This document shows positions 22,896-34,563 of a DNA stretch of 64,000 nt, piece after piece. The translations under genes and the position numbers were made by a program. Within the stretch, counting starts at the first letter, position 1. Every line of letters begins with the position of its first letter. The stretch comes from Siphonodentalium dalli. Its lineage: Eukaryota; Mollusca; Scaphopoda; Gadilida; Siphonodentaliidae. The stretch spans positions 136,731,587-136,795,586 of the forward strand of contig CP136061.1 in assembly GCA_032622095.1 (NCBI GenBank), given 5' to 3'. The notes below the pieces were generated by a model. That model was given only the letters and a program-made list of their open reading frames with translations. It did no database searches and had not been told where the DNA came from.

Positions 22896-23083
22896 TACAG
22901 TAATGCCCTAAATAATCAACACCTTACCCACAGCAGAATTATGGGTAATTTTTCAGGATTTAGTCGGAAATATGGCTTGTTGCCATTCATCGGAAAGCTC
23001 TCACTGAGCGTGGACATTGGATATGAGTTATTGATCTCACTGAGAGTTTTCCGATGAATGGCAACAAGCTATATTTCCGACTA
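22896..23083. repeat. Palindromic MITE, copy 1 (right end truncated)
   Basis: Starts TACAGTAATGCCCTAAATAA and runs through AGCAGAATTATGGGTAATTT, GGATTTAGTCGGAAATATGG and TTGCCATTCATCGGAAAGCT. The reverse arm follows after a loop (CTTTTCCGATGAATGGCAAC, TATATTTCCGACTA) but stops before its outer half. Five copies of this near-perfect palindrome occur in the window. Confidence 0.85.
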
Positions 23084-23255
23084 CTTCAATATATCCTCGT
23101 GCAGATACTAGTAGGTTCATATTGGACCTAAATATTAACATTGTTTCATTTTGGACTTATTTGATACTGATTTACCACACCAAATTTGGTTGAAATTGCA
23201 CCAGCAGTCTGGGAGAAAAATTCTAACAGACGGACAAACAAATCCTACTCTTTTT

Positions 23256-23700
23256 AGCTCACCTGAGACAAAGTCTCCAGTGGAGCTATAGTTATCACTC
23301 CTCATCCGTCGTCCGTCCGTCCATCTGTCGTACCGTCCGTCAGTCAAGAATCATCTTCTCCTCCAGAACCGTAAGACGGAACGGGTTTATATTTGGTGTG
23401 GATGTTCACTAGGTGAATCACATTCAGATTTGTTCAAATGAGGTCATCAGGTCAATTAGTTGAGAAAGCAGGGCCACAACTCTATTCCTTCATAGCAATT
23501 CTTAGAACGACTTATTTTCCAGAACTATAAGGCCGAATGGCTTCATATTTGGTGTGGATGTTCCCTAGGTGACTCACATTCAGATTTGTTCTAATGAGGT
23601 CACCAGGTTGATTAGTTGAGAAACCAGGGCCATAACTCTATTCCTCCATAGTAATTCCTCCACAGCTGTTTGTCCAGTCATTATAAACTAATTATCTCAA
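23256..23700 (+). mobile_element. Pearl-like element, AGCTCACC family
   Basis: The 5' hairpin AGCTCACCTGAGAC…GTCTCCAGTGGAGCT is followed by CGTCGTCCGTCCGTCC. Two ~150-bp core units follow, with TTCATATTTGGTGTGGATGT, GACTCACATTCAGATTTGTT and GGGCCATAACTCTATTCCTC. The 3' end is not clear. A tail-like piece of the same family (TGGGAGAAAAATTCTAACAG, then ACGGACAAAC) lies just before it at 23205-23242. Confidence 0.7.
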
Positions 23701-23821
23701 TGTCCACATCTCTCCCAGACATAGCTGATAGTGGGTTGCATGAATGAAATTTAATCCCATGTTTATCTCAGATACAAATTACCTGTTTGACAGTTTAAAG
23801 TTTATTTTTACTATTAATATT

Positions 23822-23965
23822 AACCATTTCATGACCAGAGCTGTGCTGGTGCAGCAATGAAGACCCTGTGCTTGTGCATTCTCTTATATATATGAGTCTC
23901 CCATGGGGAGCCTCCCATATAAAAGAGAATGCACTGGCTTTCAAGGTCATGGAAATTTTGTTAGG
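23822..23965. repeat. CATTTCATGACC hairpin MITE with ATGCACT…TTATATATATGAG stem
   Basis: TGCATTCTCTTATATATATG, a loop around CCCATGGGGAGCCTCCC, then the complementary ATATAAAAGAGAATGCACTG form a stem. The outer parts (TTTCATGACCAGAGCTGTGC … TCAAGGTCATGGAAA) are the ends of the same TTAA-type family as 41213-41286 and 38020-38165. Confidence 0.6.
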
Positions 23966-24218
23966 CCAATGTAGTCAGGCATTCAAATAAATCATGTATG
24001 TCCTATTCTCGCAAGGATGTCCCCACAGTGTTGGGGGGGGGATTATTATTTACAGAATTGTTCAGTGAAATGTAATTTTTAGCTCACCTGAGATGAAGCT
24101 ATAGTCATCACTTCTCATCTGTCACCTGTTCATTTGTCTGTCCGTCCATCCATCTGTCAACAATTCTTTGAACATCTTCTTCTCTAGATCATAAGACTGA
24201 ATAGGTTCATATTTGGTG

Positions 24219-25245
24219 TAGAGCTGAAACAGACAGCCGGATAACCAGTTAGCATCCGGATAACGACGTAACCGGTTAGAAAACAATTAACCGGACGAAA
24301 CCGCATCCCGCACTGTCAGTTGAATGTGAACGTGAATAATGCACTGGTACCCTAAAAATATTAAGATAAATGATGCAAAAGTAATAATAACAAGACGTTC
24401 GATTTCTGTTTTTATAGGTCTAAATTAGACCTATAAAAACGGAAATCGAACGTTTGGGGACATTTAGTCCTAATTAAAAATGACAGAAAAAAAAAGAAGA
24501 AATGTGCGGAATGCAAGGCCTGCTGAACGCAATTCGTTTATTCTGGATCAACATCCAATATGAAGTCGCACGATATCCAGAAAAAACACATAGGCCTACT
24601 GGGAGTGGGAACTCAGAGTATATCTAGTGATGTGTTCAATAACTTTATTTCCTAAACACTGGCTGGGACTTGTGTAATGAATCACGACGATTTAATTTTG
24701 TTTGAATTATTAAATAATTGAAGTAACATCGTGGAGCCACTGTGATTAATACATACCTACCTATACCCAAACACTAGTAAACATTACTAAACAACAGTAT
24801 ACCTACCTTCAGTACCTTGTAGTACACATGTTTGGGCATATAGTGCCCGGGATATATACCAGGAAGGAACTATATTTCGCCGCTGAATGTTTTGCAAGCA
24901 AGCGTTGTTTATGCGGTGCGGAACACTTGTAAACATCGATATACTAGCGCACTACTAATATATATTATATTTTAGTTTACAAGTTTGGGCTCACAACTGA
25001 ATTAATTAATACACATTTACCACTATATGATCGCCGTAATGGGACTTGTACGACCAAGACATCGTTTGTGATCACATGTATATCAACGTTTCCGGGATGC
25101 GTAATAAACACTTGTTTTGCTGATATAGTGACCAGTGTATTCCAATCCTGTACTTAGGGTAATGTTGGTCACGGATAACCGGTTATGATTAGGTTAATGC
25201 CCGTGGTTAACCGGTTAGGAAAAAACCCCAACCGTCCCAGCACTA
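24219..25245. mobile_element. Probable hAT-like element with AACCGGTTA subterminal words
   Basis: The left end TAGAGCTGAAACAGACAGCC and right end GTCCCAGCACTA (complement TAGTGCTGGGAC) are imperfect inverted repeats of hAT type. Words such as GGATAACCAG, GTAACCGGTTAG, TTAACCGG and GGTTAACCGGTTAGG cluster at both ends. It cuts into an AGCTCACC pearl-like element on the left. The flanking 8-mers do not match, so the target duplication is lost or an end is misplaced. Confidence 0.6.
24395..24453. repeat. 59-bp near-perfect palindrome
   Basis: ACGTTCGATTTCTGTTTTTA then TAGGTC, centre TAAATTA, then the reverse complement with a single mismatch pair (CTG against CGG). It lies inside the hAT-like element at 24219-25245 and would form a cruciform stem of about 26 bp. 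Confidence 0.85.
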
Positions 25246-25649
25246 GTTAACTTGTCTGTCAACCGTTGTAAATTAATTGCATGTACTTGGTCACAATGCA
25301 GGTAATTAAATAACCTGTTCGTGTATATTATAAGCTCCACTGGTCTTTGTTAAGAACACATTAATCACTATTGTAAAACAGCTATCCAACTTGCTAAGAT
25401 TATTGCTTTTATCAGTTGTTAATCGGATTATCATCACTGGTCATACCATCGACGTTGGTATTTATCAATATTATGAGCTTTTACAACTCCTTGATTAGTT
25501 CTTATTGTTCATTTTAACGGACACCCACTTACAGCAGTGACAAATCCATTTCCAAAAATTTCAAATTTATAATAACAATTAATTTCTTCAGATATTAAAA
25601 GTCATTAAGTGAACATTTTTTATTTTTAAATTAAAGTTATCCTAAATCC

Positions 25650-26094
25650 TTTGATACACCCTACAGACCACATCCCTCATCCGATCATCACCAAACTTCA
25701 TATGGATCTCCGGGATGACCTCTAGATGGGAGCCTCCTATTTTCACCGACATTTTATTTTAAACATGGCCGCCAGCCGCCATCTTGGATTTCAAATTTGA
25801 ATCCATCGGCACACCCCGCAGCCCGCATTTATTGAAGAATTGATTTGAAAATTTATAGACATGTTTAGAATAACCTCTAGATGGGAGCTATCAAATTTGA
25901 ACAATTTTCAATGAAAAACATGGCTGCTGGCAGCCATCTTGGATTTTACTCTTTGCACGACTAAATCCTTTGGCACCCCTACATACCACATCCCTCATCC
26001 GATCATCACCAAACTTGGATCTTCGTGATGACCTAGTGTTTCACCATTCTATTCAATGCTCAGCAAAAAATTAACTCATTTACCAGTTGAGCTA
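25650..26094 (+). mobile_element. Pearl-like array, GCAGCCATCTTGGATTT family
   Basis: About two and a half units of ~170-240 bp carry CACCCTACAGACCACATCCC, CCGATCATCACCAAACTTCA, GACCTCTAGATGGGAGC, AAACATGGC and GCAGCCATCTTGGATTTTAC. The 3' end is TTGAGCTACAGTGTCATTGA then CACTTTCC, where GTGTCATTGACAC is a small hairpin. The 5' start is not visible. The same family occurs at 28195-28697 and 52720-54085. Confidence 0.65.
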
Positions 26095-26099
26095 CAGTG

Positions 26100-26567
26100 T
26101 CATTGACACTTTCCTTTTGTTTTCAAATGATAACTTAAGTAAGTCTAAACTGAATGGAATGAAATTTGGTATATGGGTTTACTAGCAAAACATACAGGTA
26201 AAATTAAAATTTGGGTTCCATCCGCCAATTTTCACCAGAGTTATTGTCATTTTCGTTGGAATTTGCACTCAATTTTCATTCAGACTGATAACTCCAGTGT
26301 TGATTATTTGATCTGAACCAAAGTTGGTATGTGTATATCCAAGCTAAATATACAGACCAAGTTCGAATATGGGTTCCGTCCAATTATTTTTACATGAGTT
26401 ACGGCCCTTTTTCGAATTAGAATTTTACCACATTTGGCATTGAAATTAAGGGTATATCAGATATTCTTTGTAAGTTCAAATTGTTATTGTATTTTGGGGT
26501 ACTGGTAGTACAATTCAAAATGGCTAACATGCGTATTTTGCCATGCCCCAGCGATGCTCTTTTTGTC
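26100..26567 (+). mobile_element. Pearl-like fragment ending in GCGATGCTCTTTTTG
   Basis: Core units carry GATAACTTAAGTAAGTCTAA, AAATTTGGTATATGGGTTTA, GGGTTCCATCCGCCAATTTT and GAGTTACGGCCCTTTTTCG. The 3' end GCGTATTTTGCCATGCCCCA plus GCGATGCTCTTTTTG resembles that of the 6291-7599 element. The 5' hairpin is missing. It follows directly on another family's 3' end, as if inserted tail to head. Confidence 0.6.
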
Positions 26568-26783
26568 TGTCTGTCGTATGCTCATTTTCCGTGAACAGCT
26601 CTCCAAAATGAATAATAGACCTTTTTAACTGGGTGGGAGAATCCATTTGTATAGAAATGGTTAAATGTTGCAATGTTTAGTGTGTTCTTATTTTCGCATA
26701 GTGAAAGATTCATTCGGTAAGGTTGTGTTTATAGTGTGTTCTGATATTTAGTAATTTTCTAAACTTTTTATCTCATTTTCCAG

Positions 26784-26816
26784 CTAAAGTCAAAGAATTA
26801 TGAAAGAGTGGAAAAG
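26784..26816 (+). CDS. CSTF3: CSTF3 (CstF-77) exon c (33-nt microexon)
   Basis: Eleven codons, LKSKNYERVEK, match the IKAKNYDKVEK stretch of vertebrate CstF-77 between HAT repeats 2 and 3. The acceptor CTCATTTTCCAG and donor AAG|GTAAGT are both strong, as expected for such a short exon. It is phase 0 at both borders. The position and order relative to exons b and d make the call secure despite its size. Confidence 0.9.
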
Positions 26817-27325
26817 GTAAGTAACCTAAGTTATTTCCTCTTTATAAAATGATGTTTTCTTATTCATAGGCATGGTTTGAATATTGGAGATGTGTGATAA
26901 TTAGTATTATACTGTGCACTCAAGAACTGATTAACTTTGACACTTTCCTGTGCATGTATAACTCAATCTATTCTAAAACATTAAGAAAATGTACATAGTT
27001 GTTTAACTTATTAGTCCAGAATATCAATATTTAATATTTTGAAATTTATTTTCCTCTGAATTGTTAATCTTTGAGTGTCTGAATATGCCTCAATTTATGC
27101 TCTCCTTTTTATCTCAACTTTACGATAGATCCCAGGGAGGGTCTTTGATCGAATCGAATTTTGAATAAAAAAATTTGAAACGATTTAAATATTTCATAAT
27201 CTTGGTTGCCAAAGATAAAGATATCTTTCCCATTTCCGTCTGTATGTCAGAATGATCTATTAACCCTTTCTTTACTAAATTGATTCTCCCATTCAGTTAT
27301 AAGTATACATTGTAATGTCTATTAT

Positions 27326-27650
27326 TGTCCCCCGAAAAATATCGGAGGACTATTATAATCAGCATGTATTTGTCCGTCCATCCATCCTTGTCCGATGATA
27401 AATTTAGCAATATTTAACAGAATTTCTTGATATTTGGTAGGTGGTTCACATTTGTGAAGATGCAGGTAGAGTTCGAATGTGGTCATGGTCCGATGATTTT
27501 TGATGGAGTTATGTCCCTTTTTCGACTTAGAAATAGCTGTTTTCGGGTTTTCCGCATAGTATCTTGAGCAATATTCAACACAGTTTCTTGATATTTGGCA
27601 CGTGGTTCTCATTTGAAGAAGACGCAGGCCAAGTACTATTTTATTCCATT
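27326..27650 (+). mobile_element. Pearl-like element, TGTCCCCCGAAAAAT family
   Basis: The 5' end TTGTCCCCCGAAAAATATCG then GAGGACTATTATAATC (stem CCCCCGA/TCGGAGG) leads into GTCCGTCCATCCATCC. Two core units have AATATTCAACAGAATTTCTT, GATATTTGGTAGGTGGTTCA and GAGTTATGTCCCTTTTTCGA. The 3' end is lost. It interrupts a TTAA-type element whose left end lies just before it. Confidence 0.65.
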
Positions 27651-27736
27651 TAGAAATTACATTTGTGTTGACCTTAAAATGTTCATATAGTGTCCTAAGT
27701 AAATATGTCAGAATAAAGTGGCCATTTGAGCTTCCT

Positions 27737-27850
27737 TTTTTGGGGTCGCTTCGGTGTCCTTGAGGTATTGACGTCGGACTTGGAATCGCAAGGTGCTCTC
27801 ACGGTCATGGGCCAGGTTCGAATCACACCCAATCCCCAAAAGATTTGCAC
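27737..27850 (+). repeat. tRNA(Ser)-like SINE head
   Basis: GGGGTCGCTTCGGTGTCCTT, GACGTCGGACTTGGAATCGC and GGTTCGAATCACACCC resemble a serine tRNA. The sequence CTTGGAATC would place a GGA anticodon, followed by a long variable arm and a B box (GGTTCGAATC). The acceptor stem does not pair properly, so this is a tRNA-derived SINE or tRNA pseudogene and not a working tRNA. Tail and target duplication are unclear. A 79-codon frame across it is accidental. Confidence 0.6.
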
Positions 27851-28194
27851 TGTTTCAAAAATTACATTTGCTTCTAAAAATAGGCGCCTTATCTGTTGTA
27901 TAGTCCCAGACATGTTCAAAGAGCAACGCTTGGCATGTTTCGGAGATGTATATATATATATATAACATGCTACTGTGCCATATCTGCTATAAGATGGTTA
28001 ATGCAGGTAAATTTATCTTGAGGGAATACATGTATTTACAAGTGTATCTACTGTTTACACTTCGCAGTAGTTGTGAATGTTCAAATATTGCTAATAATTG
28101 CATTATATTCGTGTTGTCTGTTTTGAAGTAATCAAATTTACTATTCATTGTTTCAAAGTCTAATTGAATTCAAATCAAATGTCAAGGTCGAATC

Positions 28195-28697
28195 AAATAA
28201 CAAAACGATTATTGAATATTCGCAGGGGCCTACTTGACAAAGTTGAAAAAATGGCCATCGGCAGCCATCTTGGATTTCACATTTGAAATCATTGGCACAC
28301 ACTGCAGCCCAAATGTTTTGATAATTTACAGGCATCACATATATAGGATCACATATATATGGGTTGTTATCGATTTTCGATAAAATAACATGGATACGGA
28401 TCTTCTGGGTGACCTTTAGATGAGAGCTATTAAATTTGAACGATTTTCGATCAAAAACGTGGCTGCCGGCAGCCATCTTGGATTTTACTCTTTGCATTAC
28501 AAAATCCTTAGGCATGCCCTACAGCCAACATTTTACATCCGATTGATCCCAAACTTCATTTCGCTCTGTGTTGACCTCCAATATTACTTAAACAACCTAA
28601 CTTTCCACATTCCTTATCGCTCCATTGACTGGAATGTACGGTACCATATGACATTATTCCCTCCAAGTTGAGCTGCAATGTCATTGACACTTTCATT
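28195..28697 (+). mobile_element. Pearl-like array abutting a CSTF3 acceptor
   Basis: Units carry GGCAGCCATCTTGGATTTCA, CACACTGCAGCCC, GACCTTTAGATGAGAGCTAT and GATTTTACTCTTTGCATTAC. The 3' end AAGTTGAGCTGCAATGTCAT then TGACACTTTCATT matches the family ends at 26094 and 54085. After it come only AAATTTCAG and exon d, so the pyrimidine-poor acceptor region is partly built from the element. Confidence 0.65.
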
Positions 28698-28706
28698 AAA
28701 TTTCAG

Positions 28707-28804
28707 CTTTTCCAGCGATGTCTGATAAAGGTGTTGAACATAGATCTATGGAAGCTGTACCTGACATATATCAAGGAGACGAAAAATGCTCTGCCATCAT
28801 TCAG
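28707..28804 (+). CDS. CSTF3: CSTF3 (CstF-77) exon d
   Basis: Encodes [20 protein letters not shown] then [12 protein letters not shown] and two bases of an arginine codon (phase 2). It matches [20 protein letters not shown] of vertebrate CstF-77, HAT repeat 3. The donor CAG|GTATGT is good. The acceptor TTCATTAAATTTCAG has a weak pyrimidine tract and lies against a repeat end. The split codon is completed by the first base of exon e. Confidence 0.93.
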
Positions 28805-29210
28805 GTATGTGTGGTTATGTTATATCTGACTAGATTGCAGACTATTGTAATGTCAATAAAGATCTAATGAAATAATCTGTCTTGCTGTCTTCTGTACCTG
28901 CGTTGTGTTATTCTTTTAATGTATATTTATGCTTTGTGTGATTTTGAAATAAAATAAATTGCGCCTTGAAATAATGAATGGATAAAGAAGAAGCCAGAAT
29001 GGAATGGCATGATGGTTGGTAGATCAACAGCATGACTTCATGATGTAACAAGATCAATTAAGTAGGTAAGTTCTGGTGATTACATTAATTTAATTTTCCG
29101 GATTTTTTTTATTTTTGATTTGCCAAATTAATATGTAGATATGAGCAATTTAATTACATTTTCAGTATGTGGCCATTGAGTTCAATTCTCGGATGTTATC
29201 TGGAGAAGGT

Positions 29211-30137
29211 TTAGTCCAAGTCTGCTCATACGAAAACAACTAAGATAATTGGATATCGAAATGCTGTTTTTCGTCCGAGACTGCCCCATTGCCATTTCTA
29301 TTGCATGAGTTACGCGTTAGTGACCAGCTCACATAAAACCACGAATAAATGTAATCAAATATCACAATTGCGACAATAAACGAGTTTATTCCGCAGATGA
29401 CATGTATGATATTTGTTCTGAAAACCACATCACTTGTCAATTGATAGCGGTAATTTAATGTGAAATAAAGATATTTCCACAGTGTTAACATATTATAAAA
29501 AGTATGCGAACTCAATTGACCTCACGAAGTGACGTCGGCATATTCAAATCATGTGGCCTTAAATTGAATTCATTCTATCACTTATACCCAGTAATTTGTA
29601 AACTAAAAATTGCATATATATCGCGAGACGTTCCATGTAAGAAATGTTAACTATTAAATAATGTAGGACACTTACAGTTAAAATAGACACATAATATTGG
29701 TAGGATGTTGGAATAAAATAACAGTGCACATTGTTGGCGATCTGGTGTACTCAATTGTTTATGAGTGATTTTGGGTGTACTGGATTGTTGGCATACAAGC
29801 CGAACTTAGCCGAATACATTACGAACACTTCGGCTGTCAGTTAAAGCGTAAACAAACCTATGTTAGTCCTAACAAACTGGAATATTATATGTGTAATTTA
29901 ACATGAAAGTTAGATTATTATACACCATTATGACCATAAGATGTCACTCTTTCTGATATATATAGCATCAGATATTGATTTGTTAGGTAATATCGAGTAA
30001 ATTAGACTAGAATTCCCGCCACCAACCCTGGGCGTAACTCATGTCATAGAAACGGCAATGGGGTGGTCTCAGACGAAAAACAGCATTTTCTATCCAAATA
30101 TCTTAGAACTGGTTTTTGTATGAACAGACTTGGACCA
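29211..30137. mobile_element. Long-TIR element TTAGTCCAAGTCTGCTC, copy A
   Basis: The left arm, 29211-29330 (TTAGTCCAAGTCTGCTCATA … CGTCCGAGACTGCCCCATTG … GTTACGCG), is the imperfect reverse complement of 30019-30137. The flanking 8-mers GAGAAGGT and GAGCAAGT agree at 6 of 8 positions, a decayed duplication. No transposase frame is present. It shares end sequence with the 30530-31695 element, 390 bp away, so they are members of one superfamily. Confidence 0.75.
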
Positions 30138-30529
30138 GAGCAAGTAAGATAGCTAGTCAGGATACACAAACTGAAATTTGGTCTCATACTGTCGTGAACG
30201 ATTTTTACCACAATGCATACAGTTTGTCAATTTTCTTATTTTACTCTTTTCTGATGGGCCACATTGTTTAGAGATAAATTTGATGGTGGTCGTGTTTTGA
30301 TCTATTTAGCATGTTGATTAATGAATATTTTGAAACAATTTTGTATTATGGTAGCTATTAGTGCAAATATGTTTTAGTGTTTTCTTAGTCTCCCATGCAA
30401 GTTTCACCTAATTTCAAAGTAGCAGAAGAGACATGATATATTCATGTCCTATATTGTGGACTCAAAATGCACTGAATGATGTATTTGGAAGGATTTGGCC
30501 TCAAACTGATGGGTCCGGTCCGGTGGTAC

Positions 30530-31695
30530 TAGTCCAAGTCTTCTCGTACTAAAACCGGCTAAGATATTGGGATGGAGGTGCCGGTCTTTAGTCCAAGACC
30601 GCTTGTATACCAATCCTATGACACGACTTATGCCCACGATCTGTGGCGGGAATTTGTGGTGTATTTTACTCGATTTACCTAGCAAATCAATACATGATGC
30701 TATATACATCGGAAAGGCTTACATCTTATGGTCATAATGGTGTATAATAATCTAACTTTAATGTTAAATTACACATAGAATATTCCGGTTGATTGACACA
30801 AACATCGATTTGTTTCTCTGTTTGTTTACGTTTTAACCGAAAGCCGAAGTGGTCCGAATAACTTCGGCATAATCCGCTTTTTGTTCTGGGAATTCTACTT
30901 TCCGTTTCTATATATAGCGCGGGTTTTCCAAACAAAAATGGCGAAAACCGATCGCCCGAAAGTCCAGTTTTCTATGTGCTTTCAGAACAATTCCCGCACT
31001 AAAAACTTAATGACATAATGGAGGATCAGAACGGTAGTTTTGTTGACAATTTTCGCAAGCAACTTGTCAAAATTGGAGCAAATTAGAACTCTTGTGTCTG
31101 ACTTGACATGCGTGTGATGTGCATTTTGACATCTGTGTTGATAAAATAATCGGAGAACCGAATCACACAGTTTCGAAATATAGTTCTTCCGTTTTAGTGG
31201 GACTTTTCAAACTTAAGGTTCATTTATTTAGTGTATTACATTTATATCTCCAATGTTTAATTAATCTATTTATTATTTTATTTATTGACACACATAATTA
31301 CGATTACAATGGAGAATTCATCGTAATTTGCGTTGTTGTCCAAAATCTACGGAATATTTTCAACGGAAAATGCCGAACACAGTTCGCGAGGTCAACCGAG
31401 TTCGCATACTTTAAAAAAATTGTAAACATTAAGGTAAATGTCTCTTTTCGCATTAAATTACCGTTTTAAATTCACAACTGATGTGGGTTTCAGATAAAAT
31501 AGCATGTCTTCTGCGGAAAATATCCGTTTATTGTCGCAATTGTGATATTTTATTTCATATAATTGTGGTTTTATTTGAGCGGGTCACTAACGCTTAAGTC
31601 GTGTCATAAGAATGCATGGGCCTGGAACTCGGACTAAAGACCGGCACCTCCATCCCAATATCTTAGCCGGTTTTAGTACGAGAAGACTTGGACTA
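30530..31695. mobile_element. Long-TIR element TAGTCCAAGTCTTCTCG, copy B, with intact target duplication
   Basis: The arms start TAGTCCAAGTCTTCTCGTAC and continue AAACCGGCTAAGATATTGGG and ATGGAGGTGCCGGTCTTTAG. They are an almost perfect inverted pair of 65 bp, then diverge over another ~60 bp. Exact 8-bp repeats GGTGGTAC flank it (30522-30529 and 31696-31703). TAG ends and an 8-bp duplication suggest hAT affiliation, though the arms are longer than usual. The 116-codon frame inside (31119-31469) has no recognisable domain. Confidence 0.85.
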
Positions 31696-33646
31696 GGTGG
31701 TACCAGTAGCATATGACAGGTTTTTTTTAGCCTGAGAAATTTTGTGTAGACAATCTCTTAATTATTTTTATTCATGATAATTACCTAGTTGACACATGTT
31801 TCAATATTTGTCAAGTCTTATTTTGTTGAATATTCATAGACTGTTGTACGATTATGCATCATCAAATTTAAAAAAAAGCACTGATTGTTAAACTAAATAA
31901 AGTACTCTGTTTGTATGTTGCCTAGTCACAACCTTGCAAAGTTTTAGTATAGTAATTGTAATTTAGTAACAGCTTAAGTGAATCATCAAGTTGTTTGTTG
32001 CCAGATCAATTCCCCTCTGTCCTGATAGTTATGTTATGTTATTATCATATTTTTAATGTTCATTATAAGATATGTTAATATTAATAAGAAATATTGTTTA
32101 CAAAATTGAAGCAATTTACTTGCTTGTTCAGGCTTGTTATCAGTTTTAGCTTCTTCTCAAAGCTTTCTCTATATGGAAAGTCCTATCGATCAATTGGGTA
32201 CATTTTTCACTCATCTACTCAGATCATTTATTTCATTTCAGAAATGACTGAGAATGTTCTTGTTCAATTATTATACCTGTTATAAAGAAGAGAAACATAC
32301 CAAGAGACAGGAATACAGAGAACTATCAAAATGGCCAGATAACATGCCAGACATTCATACATTCTCTGATGTGATATCTATTGAATTTTTGTATCTGTAA
32401 TTCTATATTTGTTGAGATGCAAATGTTGAAAATCATATCAAAATGATTATCGAATAATCGCAGGGGCCTACTTGACGAAGTTGAAAAAATGGCCATCGTG
32501 ATGGCCTTTCATGATGAGAGCTGCGCTGGTGCAGCATTAAAGATCCTAAATGAGTTGTTTCTTGTGAACCGACCTTACTTCGTATTTCCGTATCAAAAAT
32601 GGGTGACATGTCCACGAATCAATCATTGCATAGTTGTTTGAATATCCAAATTCTTGCATAGATCATATTTGCCATGAAATATTCTGAAGAGGTAAGCAAT
32701 AAGTCTGATTAAATCGCAGGAAAGACCTCAAACATGTTGACAAATTTTGGAATTTTGTTCTTCTGTTTATGTGAATGTTTTCAACTGATATTTCCAGAAT
32801 GAAATCCTATAAGTACCAATGCACCAGAGGTACTCATCTCGAGCATATTAAAATAAAATAAATACAGAATAAGTATTGATTGTAGCAGTTCAACGAGGTT
32901 GTCATTCCACGAGTATAACTTTATTTAACATTGAATAACAATTCATAGAATTATTTGTGTATATAATCTCGTGCTCAAGATAGATCTGCAGATGTTAGAC
33001 AGTGTTTAGAATTGTTTTCAGTTGCATCTTCTTCGGCCTTCACCAAAATGACGCTAAATGGCAAAAATGGTATCTGAAAGGGTTTATATTAAGCTTTCAT
33101 TCTTATTTCCTGCCTGAGTCGAAGATATGCATTGACCTCTGGTCACAACATATTATTCTCTCTGAATCATCTTTTCATATTAAAAATAGCAGCTCAGAGG
33201 CAGTTGTCATTATTCTGATATTAATCTCAAGCCAGTGCTACAAGTGTAAAAATGCAAGAAGTAGCAAGGTCAATTTGCAAGAAACAACTCGTTTTTAGAG
33301 TACAATAATAGATGAATAGCTATGGATGAATTTGAGTTTTGCCAGATCGCATCTGTTCATGTCGATTTCCTTCACTTACCTTAGTTTGTTTCAAAAGACC
33401 ATTGTATCATAGTTCATTCCTATTCATTCATTTGTAGGAATGCTCAGCTAATTAACTCAGCAAATCTGTTAATTGAAATCTGAACATCCATATAAATGTA
33501 TTAATGGGGAAACTATGGGACGTTTCTCAGTTTGTGATCTGTTAATATTATCTAAACATTGCAACAAATTGTATGGGAGAATATGTTGAAGCCCTGCAAC
33601 GCATTCACAATGTGAATAGAAAGTTAGTGATATTTTGTCAATGAAC

Positions 33647-34419
33647 TACCTTACTGATATTTAAATTCGCGCAGTACTATTTTTCGCTCAGTTTTGAATT
33701 TGCGCACTTTAAATTCACACACATGTCTGCACGAATTCAAAATTAAAAAATATTTCTGTAAAAGTCTTGTATCTGATGACAGTTTAAGTTCTTAGTCGCT
33801 TCTGAAGACACACAACCACAGCACATTTACATCACGTAGACCATGACTGCAATCATCATAATTTTGTTGACGCAATGGATGTTTATATGCTCCAAATAAT
33901 TATTCTGATATTGTTATATATTATGATGGACTGGACATCAATGAAACTAACTCAAAAACAGACAACCACAATGGCGAAGGCAACTGACTTAAGAAAAATC
34001 TAAACTTAGCTGCGGGTTGTGATGACACAATTAACACAGTTTGTATGGTTACGGTGTCACTCCAGGGTGGTGAATAAGGGGCGTGCATTCATGCACATTT
34101 AATCTAGAATATGTGTATTTCTTACAAACATTTCAATATCGTCGACATTACTGTGATTTGTATACTGCTTGGCATTGAGTACAGGTTTGAATTTTTGATA
34201 TTGGTTGACCGAATGTAAATTTAGGCCAACATGTATAAGCATAATTACATATTCAGTGTCCAATGTTTCGTAATGTTAACTCATCAGCATAACCATTCTG
34301 TTTCCCTGTGGTATATTTTTTAAAATTCAGAGTCGTGCTATTTTTTGCTCAGTTTTAAATTCATGCACTGATGGGCACACGAAAAATAGTACTGCACAAA
34401 TTTAAATACGAGTAAGATA
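33647..34419. mobile_element. Inverted-repeat element TACCTTACT…ATTTAAATTCGCGCAG, copy 1
   Basis: The left end, TACCTTACTGATATTTAAAT then TCGCGCAGTACTATTTTTCG and CTCAGTTTTGAATTTGCGCA, is mirrored at the right end (…AAAAATAGTACTGCACAAAT, TTAAATACGAGTAAGATA). The interior is non-coding. A second copy spans 42912-44585. The TA at each edge may be a dinucleotide target duplication. Confidence 0.7.
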
Positions 34420-34563
34420 GCAAATAACGAATTGTACGAATGATACCATATCAGTATATCGCATAATATCATATCTGCTTCTTGAGATTTTATACTCATT
34501 ACGGTATTTACCAGAACATTTATGCAAAGCGGTACCGACAACTAATCTGTTCTTGTGTTTTAA

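Larger units (their letters stand above)
22795..26783. other. CSTF3 intron b-c (4.0 kb), repeat-filled
   Basis: Contains a copy of the palindromic MITE (22896-23083), AGCTCACC pearl-like pieces (23256-23700 and 24081-24218), a TTAA-type hairpin fragment (23822-23955), a hAT-like element (24219-25245), and pearl-like arrays (25650-26565). Sequence outside these pieces is AT-rich and shows no exon. Confidence 0.7.
26817..28706. other. CSTF3 intron c-d (1.9 kb)
   Basis: Holds the left end of a TTAA/CCCTTTCTTTAC element (27262-27325), a pearl-like fragment (27326-27650), a tRNA-like SINE (27737-27850) and a pearl-like array (28195-28697) that reaches to within about 10 nt of the next acceptor. 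No exon is seen in between. Confidence 0.7.

Noticed and set aside
27737-27850. Functional serine tRNA gene
   Set aside because: A and B box-like words exist but the acceptor and other stems do not pair, so a SINE head or pseudogene is more likely.
31119-31469. 116-codon frame inside the 30530-31695 element as a transposase
   Set aside because: No DDE or hAT motif, AT-biased composition and too short.
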